Assembly (NCBI GenBank): GCA_016935885.1
Contig: JAFGQA010000445.1
Span: 1-12,497, forward strand
Direction of reading: 5' to 3'
From: Phycisphaerae bacterium
GTDB lineage: Bacteria > Planctomycetota > Phycisphaerae > UBA1845 > UTPLA1
DNA: 12,497 nt
The translations under genes were made by a program, and so were the position numbers. The notes beneath the pieces are model-generated. The model saw nothing but the letters and a program-made list of their open reading frames with translations. It made no database searches and was not told the origin of the DNA. This document shows, in pieces, positions 1-7,153 of this stretch; position 1 is the first letter of the stretch; the number at the start of each line of letters is the position of its first letter.

Positions 1-404
1 AAGGCCATCAGGGTGACCGCGTCGAAGCCCGCGTAAAGCGATCGCTTCGCCACGTCGCGGCAATACGGCCCCTTCCCGAGCACGAGGCGCCGGCCGTCGC
101 GCGTCAGCATCCGGAACAGCCGGTACCCGCCCTTCCTGTGCTCCAGCCCGCGCAGCGCACCGAACAGCCGCTCCATGCACATCGACCGAGGCAGCTCTCG
201 GACACGGAGCCGGGGCGATTCCTCCGGCAGGAAGCCCTTTCGCTCGCCGCCCGGGTCGGCGGCAAACACGGTGACCTCATGCCCCCGGTCTGCCATCTCC
301 TCAGCCAGCCGCCGCGTGAGCAGCTCCGCGCCGCCGCGGGTTATCAGGTAACGGGGGCAAAGGTAAGCCACCCGCAGAGGATGCTGGGTTGTCGATTCAG
401 CCAC
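1..404 (-). CDS. GT4-like glycosyltransferase, N-terminal part (cut by left edge)
   Basis: Reading the minus strand from a GTG at 402-404 gives an open frame of 134 codons that runs off the left edge without a stop. After about ten residues comes LRVAYLCPRYLITRGGAELL followed by a helix and an E-V-T-V-F strand. This is the first beta-alpha-beta unit of a GT-B glycosyltransferase, with the Gly-Gly-Ala/Glu acceptor loop typical of GT4 proteins. The catalytic C-terminal half with the donor-binding EX7E motif lies outside the window, so donor and acceptor cannot be told. The GTG overlaps the stop of the upstream glycosyltransferase by 8 bp (GTGGCTGA), which supports this start and indicates translational coupling. 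The protein probably adds a sugar to the repeat unit in the cytoplasm. Fold assignment is fairly sure; the exact family is less so. Confidence 0.8.
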   Translation of the reverse strand, partial: MAESTTQHPLRVAYLCPRYLITRGGAELLTRRLAEEMADRGHEVTVFAADPGGERKGFLPEESPRLRVRELPRSMCMERLFGALRGLEHRKGGYRLFRMLTRDGRRLVLGKGPYCRDVAKRSLYAGFDAVTLMA

Positions 405-1638
405 GGGTTTCTGCTCCGGCAACCCGCAGCAGTTCAGACTCCAGACGGCGAACAGATCCATCCAGAGACCACTGCTCCTCCACAAGCGCACGACCCCGAC
501 GACCCATCTCCCTGCCCAGCGAGGGATCTTCGATCAGCTGACGAACAGCCTGGCTGACCTCCGCGGGGTCGCTTCCAACGAGGAAACCGTTGACCTTGTC
601 CACGATCGTCTCGCGGGGACCGCCCTCCGCAACGGCCACGACCGGCGTACCGCACGCGTTAGCCTCCAACGGCGCCAAGCCGAATGGCTCGAGTCGCGAC
701 GTGTAGAGCAGCACGCGCGCACGGTTGTAGAGATCGACAAGATATGCCTCGGCAACGCCGAACAACGGCTCGAAATCGACGTTCTTATGCCTCGCCAAGG
801 CAGCCATCTCATTCAGGTACGCTTTGGACCCCCCGTTGCCCGCCCACACGAAACGCGGGCGAAGCCCACCCAATAGCGAGACCGCCTCAATCGCGGCGGG
901 AATGCCCTTGTGGGCGCTGTATTCCCCAACGCCAAGCACAAGATTCTCCCGTTCCCTGCCTTCGTCCCGGAATACCGAAAGATCGACGCCCTGATAGCAG
1001 ACGCGTGAATCCGTGTTGTATGCCCGCAAGGCGCTCTCTCGCGTGAATCTTGAGTTGACCAGAATCTGCGTATACGAAGCCGCATTCTGGATTTCCTCCG
1101 CCGCAAGCATCCGCGCGTTTCGCCGCCGGAGTACCACCTTCACCCCGCGCGTGATGCAACGTCGCGCTCCTTCCCTCTTCGTAGGGAGGAAGCCCCCTAC
1201 CCAGGGAAGATCCGGGGAAGCTTCGTACAACACGCGCCGTGGCTCGTGGAGGTAAAGTACGCTCCGAAGTGAAGCATGTCGTGCAATCGACGGCACGCTT
1301 GACAACACGCAGTTTGTCGCGAAGAGGATATCGAACCGCCGCTCATCGATCTCCTGCGCAGCGCGGCGACAAGCGGCGTCCACTCCCGCCAACATGCGGG
1401 GGGTGTCCACGACCTGCTGAACCAAGCTGCTCCAGTAGCTGCGAACTACCTTGGGTTTCCATGCCAACGGGTAACGGTGCTCGGGGATGAGACCCGCAAT
1501 GGGAAGGAACTCTTCGTCCGCAGTCGATACGCACCAGGATTCCAGCAAATGGCCCCGGGACAACAGGCCCTTGACGTGATTGTAGAGGTGGCGCCGAGCG
1601 CCTCCCGGACCGGTATTATGCCATATTGCGATTCTCAC
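397..1638 (-). CDS. Glycosyltransferase family 4 (GT-B)
   Basis: The 413-residue product has normal GT4 length. The N-terminal Rossmann-like domain opens with MRIAIWHNTGPGGARRHLYN, the Gly-rich acceptor-side loop. The second domain starts near residue 233 (LVLGVGEYSAHKG) and carries E-P-F-G-L-A-P-L-E at 317-325, the EX7E donor-nucleotide motif, followed by A-C-G-T-P-V-V-A and G-G-P-R-E. It would transfer a sugar from a nucleotide donor to a lipid-linked glycan with retention of configuration, at the cytoplasmic face of the membrane. No membrane segment is evident. The start is a GTG whose last two bases lie inside the TGA stop of the preceding methyltransferase gene (GTGA overlap), so it is read as part of the same operon. 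Which sugar it adds cannot be told from sequence. Confidence 0.9.
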   Translation of the reverse strand: MRIAIWHNTGPGGARRHLYNHVKGLLSRGHLLESWCVSTADEEFLPIAGLIPEHRYPLAWKPKVVRSYWSSLVQQVVDTPRMLAGVDAACRRAAQEIDERRFDILFATNCVLSSVPSIARHASLRSVLYLHEPRRVLYEASPDLPWVGGFLPTKREGARRCITRGVKVVLRRRNARMLAAEEIQNAASYTQILVNSRFTRESALRAYNTDSRVCYQGVDLSVFRDEGRERENLVLGVGEYSAHKGIPAAIEAVSLLGGLRPRFVWAGNGGSKAYLNEMAALARHKNVDFEPLFGVAEAYLVDLYNRARVLLYTSRLEPFGLAPLEANACGTPVVAVAEGGPRETIVDKVNGFLVGSDPAEVSQAVRQLIEDPSLGREMGRRGRALVEEQWSLDGSVRRLESELLRVAGAETRG

Positions 1639-2726
1639 GCTAGCTTGCGGAGCACCACCCGTGCTACCAGCACAGAAAGATCGTCCAGGGACTTCGACCG
1701 GAACGGCTCGACGAATTGGTCCCGTTTGATCGCCGCATGCGAGAGCCTCTCAAGCGGCTCCGACCGCACGATCTCGAAGCCGGTCTTCCGGAAAAGGGCC
1801 TCGAAATCCGAAAGGCGCAAGCGGTTGCAGTAGACCTCTTTGCCCCACTTGCCTTCGACCAGATCCCTGAGCCCACGGCCGTCTCCATACTTCTCCGAAA
1901 CCGCCGCGTGTTCCCGTTCCGTCCACTGGAGGAAACTCAGTGCCTCCTCCGGTTTGTGGTACCGCATATCCATGTGATGACGCATGTCGATTTCGTGGAT
2001 GGACAGGCCACCCGGGTCGAGCACGCGAAAGATCTCGTTCGCGGCGCCTTCCGGGTTGGGGAAATGCTCAAAGGCGTCGATGGAGTACACGAGATCGAAT
2101 GCGTGGTTCTCATGCGGAATCCGATCGGCGGGCGCCGGGCTCGTGTATTCAATCCGGTCGTACACGTCGCGCCATTCAACCTTGTCCCAGGAGGTCGGAT
2201 GGCTGATTTCCGGATACGTGTTGGCCGCTGCGGCACGCCTCCACCATCCGCCCCCGCCGGCGACGGCCAGATACCGGACCAGGAGCGAGTAGAACGCCTC
2301 GTCCGGCTCCGGGACAGGCTCGATATCGATGCCGCTGACCCGCGGCACCCCCGCGGCGGCGAAGCAGAAGAGGCACCCCAGTTGGAAACCGGGGCCGACC
2401 TCGAGTATCCGCGAAGGCCTGCGATCCAGTTCACCGCATATGTGCGTGATCTCGTGGTAGATCTTGACGGGATAGAAGGGGGCCCCCAGCTGAACGCTGT
2501 GTTGCCGCACCGCATCCACAAGGGCCTCGTCGTCGAGCCAGTAGTTCAGAAACTCCTGGCTCATGGGACGCTCCGGCAGCTCCGACTTGAGGTACTGTTC
2601 CGCGAGATGGTCAAACCAGGGCCGGTTCGTCTCCCTGATCTGGTGGAGAATACGCCCGACCCGATACGGACCCAGCGCCCTGACCATCCGCGCTGCCAGG
2701 CCGGCCAACAGGGACACGGGCTTCAT
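1635..2726 (-). CDS. Class I SAM-dependent methyltransferase
   Basis: The product is 363 residues. SAM-binding motif I is R-I-L-E-V-G-P-G-F at 106-114, followed by G-I-D-I-E near 132-136. After a long insertion comes F-D-L-V-Y-S-I-D-A-F-E-H-F at 210-222, then E-I-F-R-V-L-D-P-G-G (231-240), the usual order of a Methyltransf_11/23-type fold. About 100 extra residues at the N terminus and a roughly 70-residue insertion between motif I and the F-D-L-V strand make it longer than a minimal enzyme. In this setting it most likely O-methylates (less likely N-methylates) a sugar or glycan end, but the acceptor is not recognisable. The ATG overlaps the stop of the upstream DUF115 gene as ATGA, and its own stop overlaps the next start as GTGA, so it sits in the middle of a coupled chain. 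Confidence 0.85.
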   Translation of the reverse strand: MKPVSLLAGLAARMVRALGPYRVGRILHQIRETNRPWFDHLAEQYLKSELPERPMSQEFLNYWLDDEALVDAVRQHSVQLGAPFYPVKIYHEITHICGELDRRPSRILEVGPGFQLGCLFCFAAAGVPRVSGIDIEPVPEPDEAFYSLLVRYLAVAGGGGWWRRAAAANTYPEISHPTSWDKVEWRDVYDRIEYTSPAPADRIPHENHAFDLVYSIDAFEHFPNPEGAANEIFRVLDPGGLSIHEIDMRHHMDMRYHKPEEALSFLQWTEREHAAVSEKYGDGRGLRDLVEGKWGKEVYCNRLRLSDFEALFRKTGFEIVRSEPLERLSHAAIKRDQFVEPFRSKSLDDLSVLVARVVLRKLA

Positions 2727-3616
2727 GATGCCCCCTCCCTTTTCAGTACAGCATCGAGGTCTACGCGCTCAAAGACCTCAAGCTTGCCTCCGCGGGTCGC
2801 GTTGTAGATCCGGCCACCGTTTTCTCTGAAGGCCCTGTCAGCCGCCTCATACGCCCTCGTCATGGCCGCCAGTTCCGGGAACCCGACGCGCTCTCCCGGC
2901 TTGTGGTAGTCAGGATGGAAGTGCCCCTGCGAGTTCGGCCCCGCGCCAAAAAGCTCCCCCGGCTTTCGCTCCGCACCGGCTTCCACCTTGTAGTCATGAT
3001 CCACGCCCACGAGGTACACTTCCCGAATGCCCACGTACCATGCGAGCTGCAGGAGGATGTACGTGATCGTACCCCCCCAGAACACTCTGTCGAGCGTGTT
3101 GAAGCTGAACTCCGGTTCGTCCGGAAAGAAGTACCGATGGATGTTCCGGAAGTACATCGCCCTGTCTTTCGCAAACGGGTGACGGCGCGAAGCAAGGGGC
3201 AGAAAGAGCAGCGAAGAATCGATCGCCGCGATGTCGTTCAAAATCCCAGGGAAGTCGTCGACGTCATACGCGGAGTAAAACGTTGGCCGCCACGAAGTCT
3301 CGTTGAAGCAAACGTAGATGCGGTTGCTGGCAAACGTGATCTCGTTGCGCAAGCGTTCGAGATCGGCCATCTGAAGGCTCGGCCCGTTGCCTATGACGAA
3401 ACCTCGGCGCCCGAGGTATGTGTCTCGCATGGAAGCCAGTAGCCTCTCATGCGCGGTGAGCGCCATCCCGTGCTCCGCAAGCCATCTCCGGCTTCCGTAG
3501 GAGCACTCGCGGACATATCGCACGAAGTCCCGCGAGTAGTTCCGTAAGTACAGGGGGACGAGATGCCGCCGCTCGCGCAGGAATCGTGGATCGAGGTATC
3601 TCAGGATGTGCATCAT
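2723..3616 (-). CDS. DUF115 / MptE-like protein, candidate nonulosonyltransferase
   Basis: From the ATG at 3616 the product has 297 residues. I recognise the DUF115 family (often named 6-hydroxymethylpterin diphosphokinase MptE-like) from G-F-V-I-G-N-G-P-S-L (residues 72-81), then F-A-S-N-R, a W-R-P-T-F-Y strand, and later W-G-G-T-I-T-Y-I-L-L-Q-L-A leading into G-I-R-E-V-Y-L-V-G-V-D-H-D-Y. The family shares its fold and the G-N-G-P-S-L and G-I-x-E-(I/V)-Y-L-x-G-(I/V)-D landmarks with bacterial sialyltransferases of GT42 and with the Maf flagellin glycosylation factors. Beside a legionaminic-type pathway, a role in transferring the CMP-activated nonulosonic acid is plausible but inferred. The start is uncertain: a second ATG lies at 3613, and a GTG at 3685 would overlap legC by 37 bp. 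No strong ribosome binding site marks any of them. Confidence 0.8.
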   Translation of the reverse strand: MMHILRYLDPRFLRERRHLVPLYLRNYSRDFVRYVRECSYGSRRWLAEHGMALTAHERLLASMRDTYLGRRGFVIGNGPSLQMADLERLRNEITFASNRIYVCFNETSWRPTFYSAYDVDDFPGILNDIAAIDSSLLFLPLASRRHPFAKDRAMYFRNIHRYFFPDEPEFSFNTLDRVFWGGTITYILLQLAWYVGIREVYLVGVDHDYKVEAGAERKPGELFGAGPNSQGHFHPDYHKPGERVGFPELAAMTRAYEAADRAFRENGGRIYNATRGGKLEVFERVDLDAVLKREGAS

Positions 3617-3648
3617 GTGAACGCGCGCGTCGCCGGTCCCCACATGTC

Positions 3649-4797
3649 TTAGAAGACCGCTTTCAGGGTGTCCGCCACCCGGCACGCTTCCTCACGCGTC
3701 AGACCCACGGAAGACGGCAGGCAGAACGTAGATTCATAGATGGGCCGCTCTATGCCCCGACCGTAGTACATTGCGCCGTCACCGTAGGCCGGCAACCCGT
3801 GCGCGGGATACCAGACGGGCCGGACGCCGATTCCGCCGCGGGCGATCTCGCGCATCCTGTCCAGCAACCCGGGAGGGACGGGCTCGCCGGCTCGGGCCAA
3901 TACGAGCCAATACGTGTTGAACCGGCGCTCAGACATGTCGAGAACCCGAAAGCGGGACCCATCCAGCAGCTCTTTGTACCAGGCCGCATGCTGCCGCTTG
4001 AGTTCGATGTGGGCGTCGAGATGTTCCATCTGCGCGAGCCCCACGGCCGCGCACAGGTTGCTGAGCCGGTAGTTGAACCCGACGCGATCGTGGATGAACT
4101 CGAAATCATCCGTCTTCGCCTGCGTGGAGAGGTGCTTGCACAAGCTCGCGAGGGACGCATCCCTGCTGATCAACATCCCACCACCGCCCGTTGTGATGAC
4201 CTTGTTCCCGTTGAAGCTGAAGCAGCCCACGTCGCCGATCAGGCCGACGCGGGCTCCGTCATAGCGCGCCCCGAGACTCTCCGCGCAATCCTCGAGAACC
4301 CGCAGGTTGGCCCTGCGGGCGAGATCCATGATGGGCCCCATCTCGGCGGGCGTCCCGTACAGGTGAACGACCTCGAGTGCGGCCACGCGCCGCCCACTGG
4401 GCTTGTGAATCGGCCCGTGTGCGGAGGTCTCGGTCTCCTTCTCCAGAAACTCGCCAAGGACCTCCGGGTCGAGGTTAAGCGTCTCAGGATCGACCCCCAG
4501 GAAGACCGGCAGCGCGCCGCAGTAGCGGATGGGATTGACCGATCCGATGAACGTCATGTCGGGGCAGATCACCAGGTCGCCGGGACGGACGTTCAGCGCC
4601 AGGAAACCAAGATGAATCGACGCCGTGCCGCTCGACACCGCCACGGCGCTCGACACGCCGTGATAGGCCGCGAACTGCTGCTCGAAACGTGCCACGTGGG
4701 GACCGACCTGCGAAAGCCAGCCCGTGCGCACGCATTCGGCCAGGTACTGCTCCTCGTTCCCCGTGATCTGCGGAACGCAATTCGGTATGTTTGTCAT
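3649..4797 (-). CDS. legC: LegC-type PLP-dependent sugar aminotransferase (DegT/DnrJ/EryC1/StrS)
   Basis: The 382-residue product matches the LegC branch of the DegT/DnrJ/EryC1/StrS aminotransferases along its length. Landmarks are an early G-N-E...V-R-T-G-W-L-S-Q-V-G, S-S-G-T-A-S-I-H (55-62), P-D-M-T-F-I-G-S-V-N-P-I-R-Y-C-G-A, L-E-D-C-A-E-S-L-G-A with the PLP-contacting Asp170, and S-F-N-G-N-K-V-I-T-T-G-G-G-G with Lys199 as the internal aldimine lysine. The family uses glutamate to aminate C4 of a 4-keto-6-deoxy N-acetylglucosamine nucleotide (GDP-linked in the legionaminic acid route), giving the 4-amino sugar that is then acylated. The ATG overlaps the stop of the SDR gene as ATGA, as expected for consecutive dehydratase and aminotransferase steps. 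The subfamily call is strong; the nucleotide (GDP or UDP) is inferred from the PtmE-like neighbour. Confidence 0.92.
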   Translation of the reverse strand: MTNIPNCVPQITGNEEQYLAECVRTGWLSQVGPHVARFEQQFAAYHGVSSAVAVSSGTASIHLGFLALNVRPGDLVICPDMTFIGSVNPIRYCGALPVFLGVDPETLNLDPEVLGEFLEKETETSAHGPIHKPSGRRVAALEVVHLYGTPAEMGPIMDLARRANLRVLEDCAESLGARYDGARVGLIGDVGCFSFNGNKVITTGGGGMLISRDASLASLCKHLSTQAKTDDFEFIHDRVGFNYRLSNLCAAVGLAQMEHLDAHIELKRQHAAWYKELLDGSRFRVLDMSERRFNTYWLVLARAGEPVPPGLLDRMREIARGGIGVRPVWYPAHGLPAYGDGAMYYGRGIERPIYESTFCLPSSVGLTREEACRVADTLKAVF

Positions 4798-5789
4798 AGG
4801 TCCGCCTTCATGTACCAGTCCGTCGTCTTGCGCAATCCTTCCGCAAGCGGGACCACGGGTACGAATCCGGTAAGCGTCTCCATCAACCGGGTATCCGGAC
4901 AGCGTCGTCCCACGGAGCCCTTCGGCGCAGGAACGTGCTCAACGGTTTCGGGCTTCCAACCGCAAAGGGCAAACAGTTCCTTGTACAGCTCGGCAATTCT
5001 CTTCTCCTCACGCGAGTTGCCGATGTGAACGACCCCCCCCAGCGGGCATCCGGGCGCTTCCATCAACCGGACGGTGGCCTCTACCGCATCCGTCACGTAG
5101 CAGAACGCCCGTGTCTGGTCTCCTCCGACCACCCGAAATGGTTTCTCCCGGGCGCGGATGCGCACGATGATCTGCGGGATGACATGCTCGTATCCCATCC
5201 GCGGCCCGTACACGTTGTGGTATCTCACCGACACCAGGCAGCGGCCGGTTGCGCGGGCGACGTAGCGCACGTAGGCTTCGCCCCAGAGCTTGCTGATCGC
5301 ATAGCTGAACCGTGGATTGGAGATGTCGGAGATCACGACGGGTACGTCTTCCGCCGTGGGCACCGGGATGGGATGGTCCGTCATGAGGCCCCCCGCGTAG
5401 ACCTCGCTGGTGGACGTGAAGAGCACGCGCGCGTCCCGGCCTGCGTGCTCGGCGAACCAGTTCAGGACATTCAGCGTGCAGATCGTGTTCGTGCGCAGGA
5501 CACGCTCCGGATCCGCTTCCACGCGCCCGACGCCCACGACAGCAGCCAGGTGATACACGCGATCAACCGGCAACGGCATCCGCCTGAGCGAATCATGATC
5601 CTCCAGATCGGCGTCGAGCACCCTGACGGACGGCTGCGCGGCCAGCTCCGCCAGATTGGCATCACGGCCGTGGCGCTCCATATTGTCGACGAGCACGATC
5701 TCGTCGCCCGGGCGCGCGTCCGCCAGCAACCGCCGACACAAGTTCAAGCCGATGAACCCCGCCCCCCCGGTGATCACGGTCCTTCTCAC
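4794..5789 (-). CDS. NAD-dependent extended SDR: sugar-nucleotide 4,6-dehydratase or epimerase (LegB role proposed)
   Basis: The product is 331 residues, the usual length for extended SDR sugar-nucleotide enzymes. It starts with the NAD-binding G-G-A-G-F-I-G (residues 8-14), has acidic V-D-N at the end of beta2, a D-A-D-L strand, T-S-T-S-E-V-Y at 125-131, the catalytic Y-A-I-S-K (Tyr163, Lys167), R-Y-H-N-V-Y-G-P-R and R-A-F-C-Y-V-T-D-A. The Ser-Glu pair after T-S-T is the form found in LegB and UDP-glucuronate decarboxylase-like enzymes rather than the Asp-Glu of RmlB. Standing between PtmE and LegC it most likely makes the 4-keto-6-deoxy intermediate that LegC aminates. Overall it looks less like textbook LegB than LegC does, so a 4-epimerase or another dehydratase remains possible. 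It starts with GTG, overlapping the upstream stop as GTGA. Confidence 0.85.
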   Translation of the reverse strand: MRRTVITGGAGFIGLNLCRRLLADARPGDEIVLVDNMERHGRDANLAELAAQPSVRVLDADLEDHDSLRRMPLPVDRVYHLAAVVGVGRVEADPERVLRTNTICTLNVLNWFAEHAGRDARVLFTSTSEVYAGGLMTDHPIPVPTAEDVPVVISDISNPRFSYAISKLWGEAYVRYVARATGRCLVSVRYHNVYGPRMGYEHVIPQIIVRIRAREKPFRVVGGDQTRAFCYVTDAVEATVRLMEAPGCPLGGVVHIGNSREEKRIAELYKELFALCGWKPETVEHVPAPKGSVGRRCPDTRLMETLTGFVPVVPLAEGLRKTTDWYMKADL

Positions 5790-6886
5790 GGCTGCCCCTC
5801 CGCGTTGTCAGACCGGGACAGGAGGTGTTTGCGATAGAAGGCCTCCGCTGCCGCGTAGGACTCCGGTCGCCCGATCTCGTGAAAGGCCTCGCGCAGAGGG
5901 AATACGCCAACCCGCAATCGCAGGTCGATCGCCCTCCGTATCAGGTCAGGCATGTCGTAATACTCACCCACAGGTACTTCAGGCAGCAGCCGCGAGGAGA
6001 CGCAGTAAATGCCCGAATTCACAAGATGCGTGAATACCGGTTTCTCGCGGAACGCCGCGACCACATCGCCCTCGATAACCGGGTAGCCGAAAGGGATCTT
6101 GGTCTCGTAAGGGCGACCGCAAAGGGTGAAATCGTAGGATGCCCCCACATGAAAATCGTGAACCGCGCGGAAATCCACGGTGCACAACAGGTCCCCGTTG
6201 ACCACGAGGAACGGTCCCGTCGGTTTCAGCGAATCCGGAATCAGGCCAAGGCTGCCCGCGGTTCCCATCGGCTTGGGCTCAACGATGTAGTCGATGCGAA
6301 GGCCCATGGAAGATCCATCCCCGAAATAGTTCGTAATAACGTCAGCCAAGTATCTTACGTTAATCAGGATCCGCCGGAACCCGCCCCGCCGGAGCGTCTC
6401 CAGAATGATCTGCAATATCGGCTTGCCGCCCACCTTGAGCATGGGTTTCGGTGTGTTCTCCGTCAGCGGGCGCAGCCGAACGCCTTCGCCGCCCGCCATG
6501 ACCACGGCGACCAGCTCGGAAACCGCGCGCATTTCGGAATCGTCGATGTACTCAACGGCCTCGACATGGCGCGAGCCATCGACCACCGGCGCACAGGAGA
6601 TCCGGTTCAGCTTTATCAACCGGAGGATATCCGCGCAGGCCATGTCGCCCGGAATCACGATGGGATCGCGCCGGCACACTTCCGTGACCGGCGCCGAAGG
6701 CGTCATCCCCTTGAGCAGCCCACGCCGGATGTCCCCGTCGGTGACCGTGCCCACCAACCGGTTCTCGGCGTCCACAACGAGCAGGACGTTCTGCCGACGG
6801 CGCGCCCCCATGTCGTTCAACTGCCGCATGGCATCGAGCAAGGTGCTCTTATCGGATATCAGGAACTCCTGTGCATTTAATCTCAC
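5786..6886 (-). CDS. ptmE: PtmE-type nucleotidyltransferase with N-terminal CBS pair
   Basis: The 366-residue product has two CBS motifs (about residues 8-60 and 65-122, including L-V-G-T-V-T-D-G-D-I-R-R) joined to a sugar-phosphate nucleotidyltransferase. The latter begins V-A-V-V-M-A-G-G-E-G-V-R-L-R-P-L-T (126-142), has P-K-P-M-L at 146-150 and the metal-binding V-N-G-D (229-232). This architecture and length match Campylobacter PtmE, which converts glucosamine-1-phosphate to GDP-glucosamine and commits the sugar to the GDP-linked legionaminic acid route; CBS pairs usually sense adenine nucleotides. The start is GTG at 6884-6886 with an AGGGGG ribosome binding site 7 bases upstream (6894-6899); no in-frame ATG lies nearby. 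The nucleotide specificity is inferred from family and neighbours. It lies directly after the hisF/wbpG scar. Confidence 0.88.
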   Translation of the reverse strand: MRLNAQEFLISDKSTLLDAMRQLNDMGARRRQNVLLVVDAENRLVGTVTDGDIRRGLLKGMTPSAPVTEVCRRDPIVIPGDMACADILRLIKLNRISCAPVVDGSRHVEAVEYIDDSEMRAVSELVAVVMAGGEGVRLRPLTENTPKPMLKVGGKPILQIILETLRRGGFRRILINVRYLADVITNYFGDGSSMGLRIDYIVEPKPMGTAGSLGLIPDSLKPTGPFLVVNGDLLCTVDFRAVHDFHVGASYDFTLCGRPYETKIPFGYPVIEGDVVAAFREKPVFTHLVNSGIYCVSSRLLPEVPVGEYYDMPDLIRRAIDLRLRVGVFPLREAFHEIGRPESYAAAEAFYRKHLLSRSDNAEGQP

Positions 6887-6893
6887 TGTACGG

Positions 6894-6899
6894 CCCCCT
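6894..6899 (-). promoter_or_regulatory. Ribosome binding site fixing the GTG start of ptmE
   Basis: On the minus strand AGGGGG lies 7 bases before the GTG at 6886. It is the clear Shine-Dalgarno-like purine run between the wbpG-like scar and the nucleotidyltransferase, and decides the non-ATG start. An ATG a few bases inside the gene is out of frame. Confidence 0.6.
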
Positions 6900-6958
6900 G
6901 GAAAACGCCCGCCGATCTGACGGGCTACAGGTTTGTCACTGGTGCCTCAGCTTCGAGG

Positions 6959-7018
6959 CCACGTCACCGTCAGCGGGTGCATGTCGTACTTGTACTTCAG
7001 CCCGATCTGGAGGTACTT
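6959..7018 (-). pseudogene. Remnant of a WbpG/PseA-type N-acetyl sugar amidotransferase
   Basis: In the same frame as the start of the hisF remnant, but after its frameshift and a junction, the minus strand reads KYLQIGLKYKYDMHPLTVTW and then diverges to a stop at 6947-6949. The L-K-Y-K-Y-x-M-x-P-L-T-V-T-W stretch resembles the segment just after the ATP-binding loop of WbpG/PseA/LegA-like amidotransferases, which work with HisH- and HisF-like partners to turn an acetamido group into an acetamidino group on a surface sugar. Only about 20 residues remain; the ATP loop, the zinc-type cysteines and the C terminus are gone. Its position directly behind a hisF fragment supports the reading, because these genes are usually adjacent. 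The match is from memory of the family and short, so it is less certain than the hisF part. Confidence 0.5.
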
Positions 7019-7023
7019 TGCAC

Positions 7024-7153
7024 CGCGCCGTTCTCGTAGTAGCGGCGCGCAAACCACGCCGGCTTTCCCACAATACGCAAGTTCTTCGAAGTGCACGCCC
7101 TTGACGAGGTTAGGGCCCTTGATATCGAGCCGGGGTATGACACGGATGCTCAT
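7024..7153 (-). pseudogene. Truncated, frameshifted hisF-like gene (LPS-type cyclase subunit)
   Basis: From an ATG that overlaps the methyltransferase stop as ATGA, the minus strand encodes SIRVIPRLDIKGPNLVKGV followed by HFEE, a near-perfect HisF N terminus of the kind found in polysaccharide loci. At about 7081-7086 an extra base shifts the frame: the next frame continues L-R-I-V-G-K-P-A-W-F-A-R-R-Y-Y-E-N-G-A, the expected HisF continuation. The similarity then ends, about 45 residues into a protein of roughly 250. Such HisF paralogues supply, with a HisH-like glutaminase, ammonia to WbpG/PseA amidotransferases rather than making histidine. With a frameshift and more than 80 percent deleted it cannot be functional. 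The retained ATGA junction shows that it once was a normal, coupled gene of this operon. Confidence 0.8.

Noticed and set aside
1716..2807. Plus-strand open frame (363 codons) opposite the methyltransferase
   Set aside because: Shadow of a well-supported minus-strand methyltransferase; no family motif seen in the translation.
3586..5028. Long plus-strand open frame (480 codons) opposite legC and the SDR
   Set aside because: It is antisense to two genes with clear motifs, has no recognisable domain, is rich in R, P, H and V as expected of GC-rich shadow frames, and no other plus-strand gene is present.
5825..6880. Plus-strand open frame (351 codons) opposite ptmE
   Set aside because: Shadow frame; the minus-strand product has unmistakable CBS and nucleotidyltransferase motifs over the same bases.
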